Assembly: GCF_002028405.1 (NCBI RefSeq)
Contig: NZ_CP020046.1
Coordinates: 3,100,001 to 3,164,000, forward strand
Direction: 5' to 3'
DNA from: Thiomonas intermedia
GTDB taxonomy: Bacteria > Pseudomonadota > Gammaproteobacteria > Burkholderiales > Burkholderiaceae_C
DNA: 64,000 nt
Part shown: in pieces, positions 35,862-45,293 of the stretch
How the letters are laid out: each line of letters begins with the position of its first letter
How positions within the stretch are numbered: the stretch's first letter is position 1
Made by a program: the position numbers and the translations under genes
The notes under the pieces: generated by a model
What the model was told of the DNA's origin: nothing
Databases searched by the model: none
What the model saw: the letters and a program-made list of their open reading frames with translations, nothing else

Positions 35862-36231
35862 AAAAACAGTGGTTTAGATTGCTCATGTGGGGTGGTTGGG
35901 AATCTGCGGTCGGTCGCGTCACAGCGTATGCCTTGTGGTGCGCGATGCACTACATTGAGGCTGTCGTCACGACGCTGACCTAAGCAGACGGCCATCCGAA
36001 GCGTGCATTTTCCGCGCCATTGGACATCAGGCGACACTCGGTGTCCGATGCGGGGTAGGCCCTGCGCCGAATTGTCGCGCGCGCTGGTTTTTTGCGTGTA
36101 TAGTTGAAGCGCAGTCGAAACAAGAGCCTGTCCTTCGTTTGCTTGGATTGGCTTGTGACGGTTTCACAGTTGTGATTTTCCGGGCTTGTTGAAGATTTGC
36201 ACTTATCTATTTTTTCTTTAAAGGTTGATTC
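35862..36231. other. Intergenic stretch with the cold-shock gene 5' region
   Basis: This 370-base gap between divergent ribF and the cold-shock gene holds no convincing gene. A GGACATC/GGTGTCC hairpin lies near 36025-36050. A TATAGT hexamer at 36099-36104 could be the -10 of the cold-shock promoter, although no good -35 is at the right distance. If so, the leader would be about 120 bases, long as is usual for cspA mRNAs. AAAGG before the ATG is the ribosome site. Confidence 0.35.
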
Positions 36232-36435
36232 ATGGCTACCGGTACTGTGAAATGGTTTAACGAGTCCAAGGGCTTTGGTTTCATCAAGCCTGATGAAGGC
36301 GGCGAAGATCTGTTCGCGCATTTTTCTGAAATTCAGGCCAAAGGTTTCCGCACCCTGCAGGAAAACCAACGCGTTGAGTTCACGGTGAAGGCCGGCCCGA
36401 AGGGTCCGCAGGCTTCTGCCATTCGCCCGCTGTAA
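36232..36435 (+). CDS. Cold-shock domain protein (CspA family)
   Basis: A 67-residue single cold-shock domain, an RNA/DNA chaperone. RNP1 is KGFGFIKP and RNP2 is DLFAHFSEI. Length and sequence ([16 protein letters not shown]) match betaproteobacterial CspA/CspD proteins. It is a single-gene unit, ended by a strong terminator 43 bases after the stop. Cold regulation is plausible from the long leader but not shown. Confidence 0.94.
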   Translation: MATGTVKWFNESKGFGFIKPDEGGEDLFAHFSEIQAKGFRTLQENQRVEFTVKAGPKGPQASAIRPL

Positions 36436-36477
36436 GCGGGTTGCTGCGCCTTAGCCTCGGCTGGGTGCCGCAAAATC

Positions 36478-36502
36478 AACCGGCCTTGGGCCGGTTTTTT
36501 TT
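36478..36502 (+). terminator. Rho-independent terminator after the cold-shock gene
   Basis: AACCGGCC-TTG..GGCCGGTT makes an 8-bp stem followed by a run of T ending at 36502. It ends only 30 bases before the dedA-type start codon, so that gene has little room for its own promoter outside the terminator. Confidence 0.92.
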
Positions 36503-36531
36503 CGCCCAATCCATAGCAAACCTTCCCCGAC

Positions 36532-37089
36532 ATGATCGAGGACTGCGTTCGACACTACGGCTATGCAGCGGTTGCGCTGGGAGCATTGGCCGAGGGCGAG
36601 TCGTTTCTGCTCATTGCCGGGTACGGCGCCCATCGGGGCTGGTTGCAATGGCCTCTGGTCGTCGCGGTGGCTGCCATCGCAGCCACGCTTGGAGATCAGG
36701 TTTTCTTCTTTTTGGGCCGATGGTATGGACCGCAACTCATCAATCGCTTTCCCAGATTGAACAAGGGGTTGCCGCAGGTTGAGCGCTTACTGCAGCGCGG
36801 AGCCCCTTGGGCGATTGTGAGTGTCCGGTTTCTTTATGGTTTTCGGATCGCGGGCCCCGTACTGATGGGGATGGTCGGCGTTGCGCCGTGGCGTTTCATC
36901 GTATTCAACGCGATAGGCGCTTTGATCTGGGCGCCGCTCATCGTGAGCCTGGGGTGGGCCTTTGGCGCGGCGATGGTGCAACTGGCCTCGCGACTGCAGC
37001 AAGCTGAGGAAATCCTGCTGTTGGTCGCTTCGGTTGCCGCGCTGATCGTCTGGGGAATCTGGCGGTGGCGACACCGGGCTCAAGACTAG
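36532..37089 (+). CDS. DedA family membrane protein
   Basis: A 185-residue inner-membrane protein of the SNARE-associated/DedA family. The conserved ALGALAEGESFLLIAGY region (ExxxP-like position without proline) and VRFLYGFRIAGPVLMGM re-entrant segment are present. DedA proteins are undecaprenyl-phosphate or phospholipid flippases linked to envelope integrity. It begins 30 bases after the cold-shock terminator, so it may depend on read-through. Convergent with trpS. Confidence 0.85.
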   Translation: MIEDCVRHYGYAAVALGALAEGESFLLIAGYGAHRGWLQWPLVVAVAAIAATLGDQVFFFLGRWYGPQLINRFPRLNKGLPQVERLLQRGAPWAIVSVRFLYGFRIAGPVLMGMVGVAPWRFIVFNAIGALIWAPLIVSLGWAFGAAMVQLASRLQQAEEILLLVASVAALIVWGIWRWRHRAQD

Positions 37090-37118
37090 GGTGTGCGCCC
37101 AACCGGAGTGAGATGGCT

Positions 37119-38351
37119 CTAGATCTTCAGCCCCATCGCCTCACGGACCGCGTGCATGGTGTCGCGCGCTGCCGACCGGGCCTTGTCGCAACCATCGGCA
37201 AGAATATCTCGCACAAGGGCGGGATGGTCGACGTAGGGTTGCGCGCGTTCCAACATCGGTTGTTGTTCGCGCAGGATGGCGTCGATCACGGGTTGTTTGC
37301 ATTCCAGGCAGCCAATGCCAGCCGTGGTGCAGCCGCGTTGGACCCAGTCGCGCGTGGTCTCGTCGGAATAGGCCAGATGAAACTGCCATACCGGGCATCG
37401 CTCGGGCGAGCCAGGATCGGTGCGCTTGACGCGCGCGGGGTCCGTGGGCATGCGTTTGACCTTCTGCTCGACACTGGCGCGCTCTTCCCGAATGGCGATG
37501 GCGTTGCCATAGCTCTTGGACATCTTGCGGCCGTCCAGGCCGGGAAGTTTGGACTCTGGGGTCAGCAACGCTTCGGGCTCGCGCAAGATCTGCCGGCGTC
37601 CGCCGCTGAGCTGGGCGCGCAGGGCGTCTTTTTCGGTCCGTGACAATTTGCTCGCCGCAATCAGTTCGCGCGCTTCATCGCGCTTTTCGGTCAGCCCGTC
37701 TTGATCGGCCGCGCGGCGCAGCGCGACGAGTTGGGCGCGAATGCTTTCCGGCAGCTTGGCCGCGGCCGCATGGGCCTGCGCCTCGATGTGAGGATCCTTG
37801 CCGTACAGATTGTTGAAACGCCGGGCGATTTCCCGGCTCATCTCAATATGCGGCACCTGATCGGCACCTACCGGAACATAACGTGCCAGATAGATCAGGA
37901 TGTCGGCGGCCTGCAGTAGCGGATAGCCGAGAAAACCATAGGTCGTCAGATCCTTGTCTTTCAGATTGGCTATCTGGTCCTTGTAGGTGGGCACGCGCTC
38001 CAGCCACGACAGGGGCGTGCCCATGCCGAGAAGAAGAAACAGTTCGGCATGCTCCAGCACGCGGCTCTGAACAAAAAGCGTGGCCTTGTTCGGATCGACG
38101 CCGACGGCCAGCCAGTCGATGACCATCTCGGTCGTGTGGGCCGAGATGGCTTCGGGGGTTTCGTAATGGGTGGTGAGCGCATGCCAGTCGGCGACAAAAA
38201 AATAGCAGTCATGCGTGTTCTGCAGCTGGGCCCAATTTTTCAGGGCGCCGTGGTAATGACCAAGGTGTAGGGCACCCGTGGGGCGCATGCCTGACAGAAC
38301 GCGATCATCGGTGCTGCGGGAAGTTTCCGGGGCCTGTTCGGTAAAAGTCAT
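37119..38351 (-). CDS. trpS: Tryptophanyl-tRNA synthetase (long form)
   Basis: A 410-residue class I synthetase with GALHLGHYHG (HIGH) near residue 27 and GRKMSKSYGNAI (KMSKS). It is some 75 residues longer than E. coli TrpS. The extra sequence is mainly an Ala/Arg/Glu-rich helical insertion of about 55 residues between RRFNNLYG and the LLTPESKLPGLDGRKMSKS region. I chose ATG 38351; the frame upstream adds 122 residues without family match. No good ribosome site is seen. It follows the M50 protease gene by 38 bases. Confidence 0.93.
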   Translation of the reverse strand: MTFTEQAPETSRSTDDRVLSGMRPTGALHLGHYHGALKNWAQLQNTHDCYFFVADWHALTTHYETPEAISAHTTEMVIDWLAVGVDPNKATLFVQSRVLEHAELFLLLGMGTPLSWLERVPTYKDQIANLKDKDLTTYGFLGYPLLQAADILIYLARYVPVGADQVPHIEMSREIARRFNNLYGKDPHIEAQAHAAAAKLPESIRAQLVALRRAADQDGLTEKRDEARELIAASKLSRTEKDALRAQLSGGRRQILREPEALLTPESKLPGLDGRKMSKSYGNAIAIREERASVEQKVKRMPTDPARVKRTDPGSPERCPVWQFHLAYSDETTRDWVQRGCTTAGIGCLECKQPVIDAILREQQPMLERAQPYVDHPALVRDILADGCDKARSAARDTMHAVREAMGLKI

Positions 38352-38389
38352 GGGGCGATGAATGGTGGAGTGGGGGCGGCGTCCGGGGC

Positions 38390-39049
38390 TCAGAACAGCA
38401 TCTGAAACGGGCTGAGCAGGATTTTGAGCACCTGCATGGAAATGGCCATCAAGGGGGAGAGCCAGAAATTGCTGACGATGCCGGTGAGCACAAGTGCCAT
38501 CACGATGAAGAAGCCGTAGGGCTCGACACGGGAGAGAGCAATGGCTTGGCGAACAGGCAGCAATCCAACCAGGATGCGTCCTCCGTCGAGCGGCGGCAGC
38601 GGAAACAGGTTGAACACAAACATCACCAGATTCACCAGGATGCCAGCCTGCGCGACATCGTAAAAATACACTTCGTCGACCGAAAAGGCGTGCAGCGCAA
38701 CCAGCACGAGTCCCCACAGAAAAGCCTGGAAAAAATTGGAGGCGGGCCCCGCCAATGCCACCCAGATCATGTCGCTCTTGGGGTTGCGCAGCCGTCCGAA
38801 ATTGACCGGGACGGGTTTGGCATAGCCAAACAGAAATGCCCCGGCAGTGGCGAAATACAGAATGAGGGGGACCAGAATGGTGCCGATGGGGTCGATATGC
38901 CGTACCGGGTTCAGGGAAACACGCCCCATCATGTAGGCCGTGTTGTCACCAAAGTAGCGTGCCGCGTAGCCATGCGCCGCTTCGTGAAGGGTGATGGCAA
39001 AAAGCACCGGCAAGGCGTAGACGGTGACGGCCTGAATGAGTTGATCCAT
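38390..39049 (-). CDS. Site-2 protease family (M50) membrane metalloprotease
   Basis: A 219-residue integral membrane protein with zinc motif HEAAH (in ITLHEAAHGYAA, residues 21-25) and the second-site motif NLFPLPPLDGGR near 152-163, whose Asp completes the zinc site. There is no PDZ domain, so it is not RseP; it belongs to the short bacterial S2P-like group next to trpS in many betaproteobacteria. The start ATG 39049 puts the first helix at the N-terminus. Substrate unknown. Confidence 0.88.
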   Translation of the reverse strand: MDQLIQAVTVYALPVLFAITLHEAAHGYAARYFGDNTAYMMGRVSLNPVRHIDPIGTILVPLILYFATAGAFLFGYAKPVPVNFGRLRNPKSDMIWVALAGPASNFFQAFLWGLVLVALHAFSVDEVYFYDVAQAGILVNLVMFVFNLFPLPPLDGGRILVGLLPVRQAIALSRVEPYGFFIVMALVLTGIVSNFWLSPLMAISMQVLKILLSPFQMLF

Positions 39050-39129
39050 GCGGAGATTGTAGAAAGAGCGATACGACGGGATGGAGGGAGCGGCCAGATC
39101 TGCCACGCGCGGGTGGCGATGCGCCCTGA

Positions 39130-39765
39130 TTACTGCAAGGCCGGAAGGCCGAGCGCGTCGAGCGGGCCGCGGCCTATGCGGACCACGACGGGCTCGGCGC
39201 CACAAAGATCGACGACCGTGGTGGGCTCGCTCGGGCAGGGGCCGGCATCGAGGACGAGATCGAGGTGATGTTCAAGGCGGTCGCGGATATCGACGGCATC
39301 GTTGAGGGCGTGTTCGTCGCCAGGCAGAATCAAGGTCGTGGCCAACAAGGGCTGGGCCATTTCCATCAGCAGGGTGTGGGCCACGGCGTTTTGCGGAACG
39401 CGTACCCCGATGGTCTTGCGCGAGGGATGCGACACGCGGCGAGGGACTTCCTTGGTCGCTTCCAGAATGAAGGTGTAGGGGCCGGGCGTGCAAGCGCGGA
39501 TCAGCCGGTATTGACGATTGTCGACTCGGGCGTAGTTGCCGAGTTCCGACAGATCGCTGCATAGCAGGGTCAGGTGATGGCGTTCGTCCACCTGCCGGAT
39601 CTGCCGCAGACGTTGCACGGCGGCCTTGTCATCCAGATGGCAAACCAGGGCGTAGGACGAATCGGTGGGGATGGCCGCCACGCCGCCCCCGTGCAGAACC
39701 GTGACGGCTTGCTTGATCAGTCGAAGCTGGGGGTTGTCCGGGTGCAGGTTGAAGTATTGCGCCAT
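39130..39765 (-). CDS. YciO-type Sua5/YrdC domain protein
   Basis: A 211-residue protein of the Sua5/YciO/YrdC fold. The KxR-like nucleotide site region IPTDSSYALVCHLDD, then RQVDERHHLTLLCSDLSELG, and TPGPYTFILEATKEVPRR are closest to YciO, the paralogue whose link to threonylcarbamoyladenylate synthesis is uncertain. It lies 9 bases downstream of the PHP gene, indicating one operon PHP-yciO-M50-trpS. Confidence 0.85.
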   Translation of the reverse strand: MAQYFNLHPDNPQLRLIKQAVTVLHGGGVAAIPTDSSYALVCHLDDKAAVQRLRQIRQVDERHHLTLLCSDLSELGNYARVDNRQYRLIRACTPGPYTFILEATKEVPRRVSHPSRKTIGVRVPQNAVAHTLLMEMAQPLLATTLILPGDEHALNDAVDIRDRLEHHLDLVLDAGPCPSEPTTVVDLCGAEPVVVRIGRGPLDALGLPALQ

Positions 39766-39774
39766 GCGAGAGTC

Positions 39775-40626
39775 TCAATGCAGCAGATCCCAGACCGGGG
39801 CGAGATCAGCGGGGAGGGTGGCGAGCCGACCGAGGTCGCAGATGCTTTCCCCGGGGCTGTGAAAGTCAGAGCCGCGCGAAGCATAGAAGCCGAATTCCAG
39901 GGAAAGCCTGGCATATTTTCGGGCTTGCGATGCGGTGTGGCTGCCCGTGACCACTTCAATGCCCTGGCCACCGAGTGACTTGAACCGATCGAACAGGGCC
40001 CATTCCTCGGCCGCGCTGAACCGGTAGCGCCCCGGATGGGCGATGACGGCCACCCCGCCCGCAGCCCTGATCCAGGTCAGAGCATCGTCGAGACATGCCC
40101 ACTCGTGCTCGACGTAGCCGGGTTTGCCTGGCGTGAGAAACCGGCCGAAAACTTCGTGAGTCTGACGGCAGATGCCTTGCTCCACCAGGAGTCGTGCGAA
40201 GTGAGTGCGCGACAACAAGGCCGGGTTTCCGGCATAGCGCAGGGCTCCGGCGTAGACATCGTCGATGCCCAGATGGTTTTCAAGTGCGGCGGCCATGTCC
40301 CTGGCCCGTTGGTCGCGCCCGGCCCGAATCTGCTGCAGACCGTTCACGAGTTCGGTGTGAGTGGGGTCGATGTCCAGTGCAACGATGTGAACCGTCTGGG
40401 CGGCAAACGAGACCGAGATCTCCACACCAGGGACGAATCGCATGCCCAGGGCCTCGGCTGTCCGTTGCGCCTCGGGCAGGCCGCTAAGTTCGTCGTGATC
40501 GGTGAGGGCCCAGAGATCGACCCCCTGCGCATGCGCACGCCGTGCCAGTTCGTCTGGGGCAAGCGTGCCGTCTGACACGTTGGAATGACAGTGCAGGTCG
40601 GGGTTGCGGGGCGAAGGGCTGGACAT
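39775..40626 (-). CDS. PHP-domain phosphoesterase (RNase AM/YciV type)
   Basis: A 283-residue PHP-domain protein. The metal ligands are DLHCHSNVSDG (residues 10-20), TDHDE, GVEIS, a His in VIAHPGRYRF, and GSDFHSPGE near the C-terminus. Homologues hydrolyse 3',5'-nucleoside bisphosphates and trim 5' ends of rRNA (RNase AM). ATG 40626 was chosen because the DLHCHS motif follows directly; the long upstream frame is the shadow of the divergent YbaK and PlsY genes. Confidence 0.9.
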   Translation of the reverse strand: MSSPSPRNPDLHCHSNVSDGTLAPDELARRAHAQGVDLWALTDHDELSGLPEAQRTAEALGMRFVPGVEISVSFAAQTVHIVALDIDPTHTELVNGLQQIRAGRDQRARDMAAALENHLGIDDVYAGALRYAGNPALLSRTHFARLLVEQGICRQTHEVFGRFLTPGKPGYVEHEWACLDDALTWIRAAGGVAVIAHPGRYRFSAAEEWALFDRFKSLGGQGIEVVTGSHTASQARKYARLSLEFGFYASRGSDFHSPGESICDLGRLATLPADLAPVWDLLH

Positions 40627-40665
40627 GGCCTGTGCATTGTAGGGAGCGCGTCTAAACTGCGTCGG

Positions 40666-41160
40666 ATGGGGCAATCGCATCATGTCAGCCAAACGTCGGC
40701 AACGCAGTGGTTGAGCGCGCGCGGCGTGGCATACACCGAACACGTCTATGACTACGTCGATCGCGGTGGTGCCGCATGGGGCGCGGAGTCGCTCGGATTG
40801 GTGCTGCACGCCGTCGTCAAGACCCTGGTGATGCAAAACGAGGCGTCCCGCCCGCTGGTGGTCTTGATGCACGGCGACCGCGAGGTCTCGACCAAGCAAT
40901 TGGCCCGCGCCATAGGCACGCGGCATGTCGAACCCTGCAAACCCGAAGTGGCGCAGCGGCATAGTGGCTATCAGGTCGGGGGAACATCGCCGTTCGCGCT
41001 GCGCAAGCCGATGCCGATCTATGTCGAGCGATCCGTGCTCGCCCTGGATCGCATCTATATCAATGGCGGGAGGCGAGGATACTTGCTGGGCCTTGCGCCT
41101 AGCGTTCTGGATTCGCTGCTGCAAGCCCGGCCGGTGGATTGCGCGCTCGTATCCTATTGA
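40666..41160 (+). CDS. ybaK: Cys-tRNA(Pro)/YbaK-type aminoacyl-tRNA deacylase
   Basis: A 164-residue YbaK/EbsC-family protein that hydrolyses mischarged Cys-tRNA(Pro). The conserved KTLVMQNEAS segment (catalytic Lys), LMHGDREVSTKQLA, GGTSPFALRKPMPIYVE and YINGGRRGYLLGL match the family. ATG 40666 is 40 bases from the divergent PHP start; no good ribosome site is visible and an upstream start inside the PHP gene is less likely. Confidence 0.9.
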   Translation: MGQSHHVSQTSATQWLSARGVAYTEHVYDYVDRGGAAWGAESLGLVLHAVVKTLVMQNEASRPLVVLMHGDREVSTKQLARAIGTRHVEPCKPEVAQRHSGYQVGGTSPFALRKPMPIYVERSVLALDRIYINGGRRGYLLGLAPSVLDSLLQARPVDCALVSY

Positions 41161-41223
41161 TCCGCCCACTGGAGCACGAAAGGGCCAACCGCCGGTTTGG
41201 GTCGGCTCAATACAATCAGCGCC

Positions 41224-41856
41224 ATGAATACATCCAGTGTCGTGGCACTTGTTTTCGCCGGGTTGGCCTACCTTCTTGGATCGTTGTCGTTTGCGGTGTT
41301 GGTCAGCCGCGCCATGGGCATGGCCGATCCTCGCACCTACGGTTCCGGCAACCCGGGCGCCACCAATGTGCTGCGCAGTGGCAACAAGACCGCAGCCATT
41401 CTCACCTTGCTGCTCGACGCCTTCAAAGGCTGGCTCGCGGTCTGGCTCGCCGTGGTGCTGGGTCCGGGCTTCGGCCTGGGGGCTCCGGGTGTGGCACTGG
41501 TGGCCGTGGCCGTGTTTCTCGGTCACCTGTACCCGGTCTTTTTCCATTTCAAGGGTGGCAAGGGCGTAGCCACGGCGGCGGGGGTTCTGCTGGCGATTCA
41601 GCCTTGGCTGGGTCTGGCCACGCTGCTGACCTGGCTCATCGTGGCGGTGTTCTTCCGCTATTCCTCACTGGCCGCGCTGGTGGCCGCCGTGTTTGCGCCT
41701 TTCTACTACTGGTTCGGCGGCGGTCTGGCGTGGAATGCGGACCCGGCATTGCTGCTCGCTCTGGTGATCGTCAGTGCATTGCTGATCTGGCGCCACAAGA
41801 ACAATATTGGCAAGCTGATGCGCGGTGAAGAAAGCCGGATCGGACGCAAGAAATAG
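41224..41856 (+). CDS. plsY: Glycerol-3-phosphate acyltransferase PlsY
   Basis: A 210-residue inner-membrane protein with about five helices. It transfers acyl from acyl-phosphate to glycerol-3-phosphate in phospholipid synthesis. The three conserved cytoplasmic motifs are [32 protein letters not shown] and the C-terminal [14 protein letters not shown]. The ATG at 41224 starts just before the first helix. Convergent with yajQ. Confidence 0.94.
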   Translation: MNTSSVVALVFAGLAYLLGSLSFAVLVSRAMGMADPRTYGSGNPGATNVLRSGNKTAAILTLLLDAFKGWLAVWLAVVLGPGFGLGAPGVALVAVAVFLGHLYPVFFHFKGGKGVATAAGVLLAIQPWLGLATLLTWLIVAVFFRYSSLAALVAAVFAPFYYWFGGGLAWNADPALLLALVIVSALLIWRHKNNIGKLMRGEESRIGRKK

Positions 41857-41865
41857 AGGTACGCC

Positions 41866-42351
41866 TCAATCGCGGAAGTTGTTGAACGACAGTGGTGCGT
41901 CCTGCAGGTCTTTGCGCAGCAGGGCCATGGCGGCCTGCAGATCGTCCCGTTTGGCGCCGGTGATGCGTACGACGTCGCCCTGAATGGCCGAGGTCAGTTT
42001 GAGTTTGGAGCCTTTGATGGCTGCCGTGATTTTCTTGGCGAGGTCCTGGGGAATGCCGAACTTCACCGTGATGGCCTGTTTGACTTTGTCGCCCGAGATT
42101 TTTTCGATCTTGCCCGGATCGAAAAAGCGAGGATCGATCTTTCGCTTGGCGGCCTTGGTCATCAAGACGTCGCGGACCTGGCTCAACTGGAACTCGCTGT
42201 CGGCCGTCAGCGTGAGGGTCTTGTCGTTTTGCTCCACCTGGGCCGAGCTTCCCTTGAAATCGAAGCGCGTGGTGATTTCCTTGGTGGCCTGATCGCATGC
42301 ATTGCGCACTTCAACGAGATCGGGTTCGAGAACGGTATCGAATGAGGGCAT
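41866..42351 (-). CDS. yajQ: YajQ-family nucleotide-binding protein
   Basis: A 161-residue UPF0234/DUF520 protein with the conserved [18 protein letters not shown] start and [11 protein letters not shown] motif. Two RRM-like halves are expected. In Xanthomonas a homologue binds cyclic di-GMP and acts with a transcription factor; elsewhere tRNA or nucleotide binding is reported. It is divergent from murB over a 42-base gap. Confidence 0.93.
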   Translation of the reverse strand: MPSFDTVLEPDLVEVRNACDQATKEITTRFDFKGSSAQVEQNDKTLTLTADSEFQLSQVRDVLMTKAAKRKIDPRFFDPGKIEKISGDKVKQAITVKFGIPQDLAKKITAAIKGSKLKLTSAIQGDVVRITGAKRDDLQAAMALLRKDLQDAPLSFNNFRD

Positions 42352-42393
42352 AGGGCAACCTGGAGATAATGAAATTTTGATCGTTGGGATTTT

Positions 42394-43419
42394 ATGAGCC
42401 TGGAAATTGAAAGCGATGTGCCGCTGCTCGCGCTGAACACCTTCGGCATTGATGCGAGCGCCTGGAGCCTGGTGCGGGTTCGCAGTGCGCGCGATGTGCG
42501 TCAGGTGGTCGATCATCCGCAATGGGGAAGGGCGCCGAAGTTCATTTTGGGCGGCGGCAGCAATGTGTTGTTCACTGGCGATATTCGCGACGCCTTGGTG
42601 GTCAAGATGGAGGTGCAAGGACTGCGGGTGCTGGAGGACGACGCCCATTCCACCCTGATCGAAGTGGGTGCCGGCGAGCCCTGGCATGGTGTCGTGACCT
42701 GGACGCTCGCGCAGGGTTTTGCCGGACTCGAGAATCTCGCTCTCATTCCGGGTACGGCCGGTGCCGCTCCGGTTCAGAACATCGGCGCCTATGGCCTGGA
42801 ACTCTCCGATCGCCTGGAATCGGTCGACTTGGTCGACTTCGTGACCGGCCGCAGTGCCACGCTTCCTGCAGCCCACTGCCGTTTCGGCTACCGGGACAGC
42901 ATCTTCAAGCGAGAGCTTGCGGGAAAGTCGGCGATCACCTCCATTCGACTGCGTCTGCCCAAACCCTGGGCGCCTGTTGCGGGCTATGCCGATGTGGCAC
43001 GGTGGTTGCAGCGCGAAGGCGTTGACGAGCCGAGTCCCCAGGCGATCTTCGACGCGGTATGCGCCATTCGGCGCAGCAAATTGCCAGACCCGGCCCAATG
43101 GGGCAATGCGGGGAGTTTTTTCAAGAACCCGGTGGTCAACCGGACCATCCGCAACGAAATTCTCGAGGAACACCCGGACATCGTCAGCTATCCGCTCGAC
43201 GACGGCACCTACAAACTCGCCGCAGCGTGGATGATTGCGGCTTGCGGCTGGAAGGGACAGCATCTCGGCAAGGCTGGTGTGCATGAGCAGCAGCCGCTGG
43301 TTCTGGTCAACCGAGGCGGCGCCAGTGGTGCCGAGATCATGGCCCTGGCGCACGCCATACAAGACAGCGTGCGACGGAAGTTCGGATTGAGTCTGGAGAC
43401 CGAGCCGGTCTTGGTTTGA
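42394..43419 (+). CDS. murB: UDP-N-acetylenolpyruvoylglucosamine reductase MurB
   Basis: A 341-residue FAD enzyme of peptidoglycan precursor synthesis, converting UDP-GlcNAc-enolpyruvate to UDP-MurNAc with NADPH. The FAD segments [11 protein letters not shown] and [18 protein letters not shown] are present, as are GYRDSIFK, the proton-donor Ser in [10 protein letters not shown], and a C-terminal Glu in LETEPVL. It is the long type I enzyme. Confidence 0.95.
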   Translation: MSLEIESDVPLLALNTFGIDASAWSLVRVRSARDVRQVVDHPQWGRAPKFILGGGSNVLFTGDIRDALVVKMEVQGLRVLEDDAHSTLIEVGAGEPWHGVVTWTLAQGFAGLENLALIPGTAGAAPVQNIGAYGLELSDRLESVDLVDFVTGRSATLPAAHCRFGYRDSIFKRELAGKSAITSIRLRLPKPWAPVAGYADVARWLQREGVDEPSPQAIFDAVCAIRRSKLPDPAQWGNAGSFFKNPVVNRTIRNEILEEHPDIVSYPLDDGTYKLAAAWMIAACGWKGQHLGKAGVHEQQPLVLVNRGGASGAEIMALAHAIQDSVRRKFGLSLETEPVLV

Positions 43420-43501
43420 GCGAGGTTGGGGTTGGTGCTCAGCAAAGTCTGCGACAATCCGAATGTATCAATCGGTAATTAAGAGAGACATTTCGCAATG
43501 A

Positions 43502-43580
43502 GGGCGTTAGGCCGCATTGCGTTGAAACATCCGAATCACAGGGGCGGGGCCCTCCGATTGAGACTGTCTATTTCGTCTCA
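43502..43580 (+). promoter_or_regulatory. Hairpins in the lipoprotein gene 5' region
   Basis: The 229-base gap after murB contains a 7-bp repeat (CGCAATG ... CATTGCG, about 43494-43521) and TGAGAC/GTCTCA (43559-43564 with 43575-43580). They may fold in the leader mRNA. I recognise no known riboswitch class. Confidence 0.25.
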
Positions 43581-43648
43581 GCATGACGCAATGGCCTGGG
43601 AGTTGCCCGGTGGGTAACTGACCTGCCGATTGTCCAGGAGAGCTTTCC

Positions 43649-45121
43649 ATGATTCGACGTGTTTTCAAATTCAGTTTCCTAGCCTTGATCTGCGGTGCAT
43701 CCCTGTCGGCATGTGGCGGCGGAGGCGGGGCTTCGGTAACCGCCCAAACAGATCCCACCTCTGCTCAGACTCCCTCGCAAGGGACAGGCGGCACCGCCTC
43801 CTCGAATCCTGCGTCGGGTCTGGTGGACTACGGCAAGGCCCTGCGGCCGTACACGGCGCTGGCCAAGCCCGCCAAGGGCGTGAGCGTGGCCGACCCTGAT
43901 TTTCCCGGCAACACCCGCATCGTGCGCGTGACCGACGTGGCGTCTGATTTCAAGGCCGGCGTGGCCGTGCCCGTGTACCCCACCATCCAGTCCTGGAACT
44001 GCGACGAATCCCTGCTCTTTCTCTACATCACCTCGCCGCAGTCGGGCGGGCAGAGCGGGCATGCCCTGTTTGACGGCAAGACCTACAAATTCATCAAATT
44101 CATCGACATCAACCCCGCCGACGTCGAGCAGGTCTACTGGGATCCCGTGAATCCCGCGCTGCTGCGCTACGTGGACAACCGCGAGAGTGGCGGCACCTAC
44201 CTGCGCGAGCTCGTCGCCTACAACGTCAACACCGGACAGAAGACCGTGCTCAAGAGCTTCACCGGCAACGCCGCGCTGACCCCCACCAGCGGCAAGATCG
44301 GCGGCGGCGGCGACCCCTTCGCCGCCAGTGCCGACGGCGACCTGTTCGGCTTCGGCGTGTATCAAGAGAAGAACGGTCCCGGCGGCGCGGCCCTCCAAGG
44401 CCAGTTCAGCTATCGCCTGAGCACCAACAAGATCTCCACCTACGGCACCCACGAAGGCAATGTCGCCCAGGCCCTGCCCAGCGGACGCGGCCTCATGCTG
44501 GGCGACGACACCAAGGTGAGCGTGCTCAGCGAGGCCGGTGCCGTGCAGCGCCAGATCGCCTTTGGCGGCACCGAGCACGGCGACCTGCTGCAGAACGCCG
44601 CGGGCAACGACGTCTTCGTGGCCGTGCAGTTCGACGGTCCGGCGGGCAGCGGCAACCTGATGGCGGCCAACCTCACCACCGGCGTGGTCAGCACCATCAT
44701 TGGCGAATCCACTGGCGACGGCTACCCGCGCACGGGCGGGTTGCTGTCCGGGCGCAGCCGCGCGCCGGGCTGGGTGGCGCTGGCCATCACCGGCTGTCCG
44801 GCAGGCAGCACGGGCAACTGCAACGGCTACCAGCCCACCGTCTCCGGCGCGGCCCAGACCTACCTGGACCAGGAGATCGTGCTGGCCAATATCGACACGG
44901 GCAAGGTCTACCGCGTGGCCCATCACCGCAGCACGGGCAACTACAGCAACGCCAAGACCAGCAACTACTGGGCCCAGCCCAATCTGGTGATCAGCCCCAG
45001 CGGCACCCGCATCCTGGTGGCCAGCGACTGGGGCGATGCCAACCCCAACAGCCCGGTGATCAACCCCAGCGCCGCCGTCGATACCTACGTCATCGAACTG
45101 CCCGCCTATCGGGGTCAGTGA
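43649..45121 (+). CDS. Lipoprotein of unknown function, probable beta-propeller
   Basis: A 490-residue lipoprotein: the signal peptide ends in LSAC with Cys22, followed by a Gly run (CGGGGG) and a Ser/Thr/Gly linker to about residue 55. The mature domain repeats patterns such as DGKTYKFIKFIDINP, NVNTGQKTVLKSF, NLTTGVVSTIIGE and NIDTGKVYRVAHH, each about a blade apart, suggesting a TolB/WD40-like propeller. It has no catalytic motif I recognise. CAGGAG precedes the ATG. Codons are strongly C-ending compared with neighbours. A terminator follows the stop, so it is a single-gene unit. Confidence 0.75.
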   Translation: MIRRVFKFSFLALICGASLSACGGGGGASVTAQTDPTSAQTPSQGTGGTASSNPASGLVDYGKALRPYTALAKPAKGVSVADPDFPGNTRIVRVTDVASDFKAGVAVPVYPTIQSWNCDESLLFLYITSPQSGGQSGHALFDGKTYKFIKFIDINPADVEQVYWDPVNPALLRYVDNRESGGTYLRELVAYNVNTGQKTVLKSFTGNAALTPTSGKIGGGGDPFAASADGDLFGFGVYQEKNGPGGAALQGQFSYRLSTNKISTYGTHEGNVAQALPSGRGLMLGDDTKVSVLSEAGAVQRQIAFGGTEHGDLLQNAAGNDVFVAVQFDGPAGSGNLMAANLTTGVVSTIIGESTGDGYPRTGGLLSGRSRAPGWVALAITGCPAGSTGNCNGYQPTVSGAAQTYLDQEIVLANIDTGKVYRVAHHRSTGNYSNAKTSNYWAQPNLVISPSGTRILVASDWGDANPNSPVINPSAAVDTYVIELPAYRGQ

Positions 45122-45128
45122 AGGGGGG

Positions 45129-45161
45129 CCAGGCAGACAACTGGGAAGGCTGCCTGGTTTT
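45129..45161 (+). terminator. Terminator after the propeller lipoprotein gene
   Basis: CCAGGCAG (45129-45136) and CTGCCTGG (45150-45157) form a perfect 8-bp stem with a 13-base loop, followed by TTTT. It lies 7 bases after the stop codon. Confidence 0.8.
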
Positions 45162-45293
45162 CCCTCTCAAGGCTGAAGAGTCGTCGTATTCGGCCTAGCA
45201 TAGAAGCTGTTCGCGCCGTAGGACATTCGCGGTGTTGCTATCTGCAGGGGGCAGCGTTCAACGCTGGCCTGAATTTCTGACTCGACGATTCCA

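Noticed and set aside
35980-36369. A small minus-strand gene overlapping the cold-shock gene
   Set aside because: It is antisense to a certain gene, has no ribosome site and covers a likely promoter and leader region.
43420-43648. A cyclic-di-GMP riboswitch before the propeller lipoprotein gene
   Set aside because: The hairpins lack the conserved core of class I or II aptamers.
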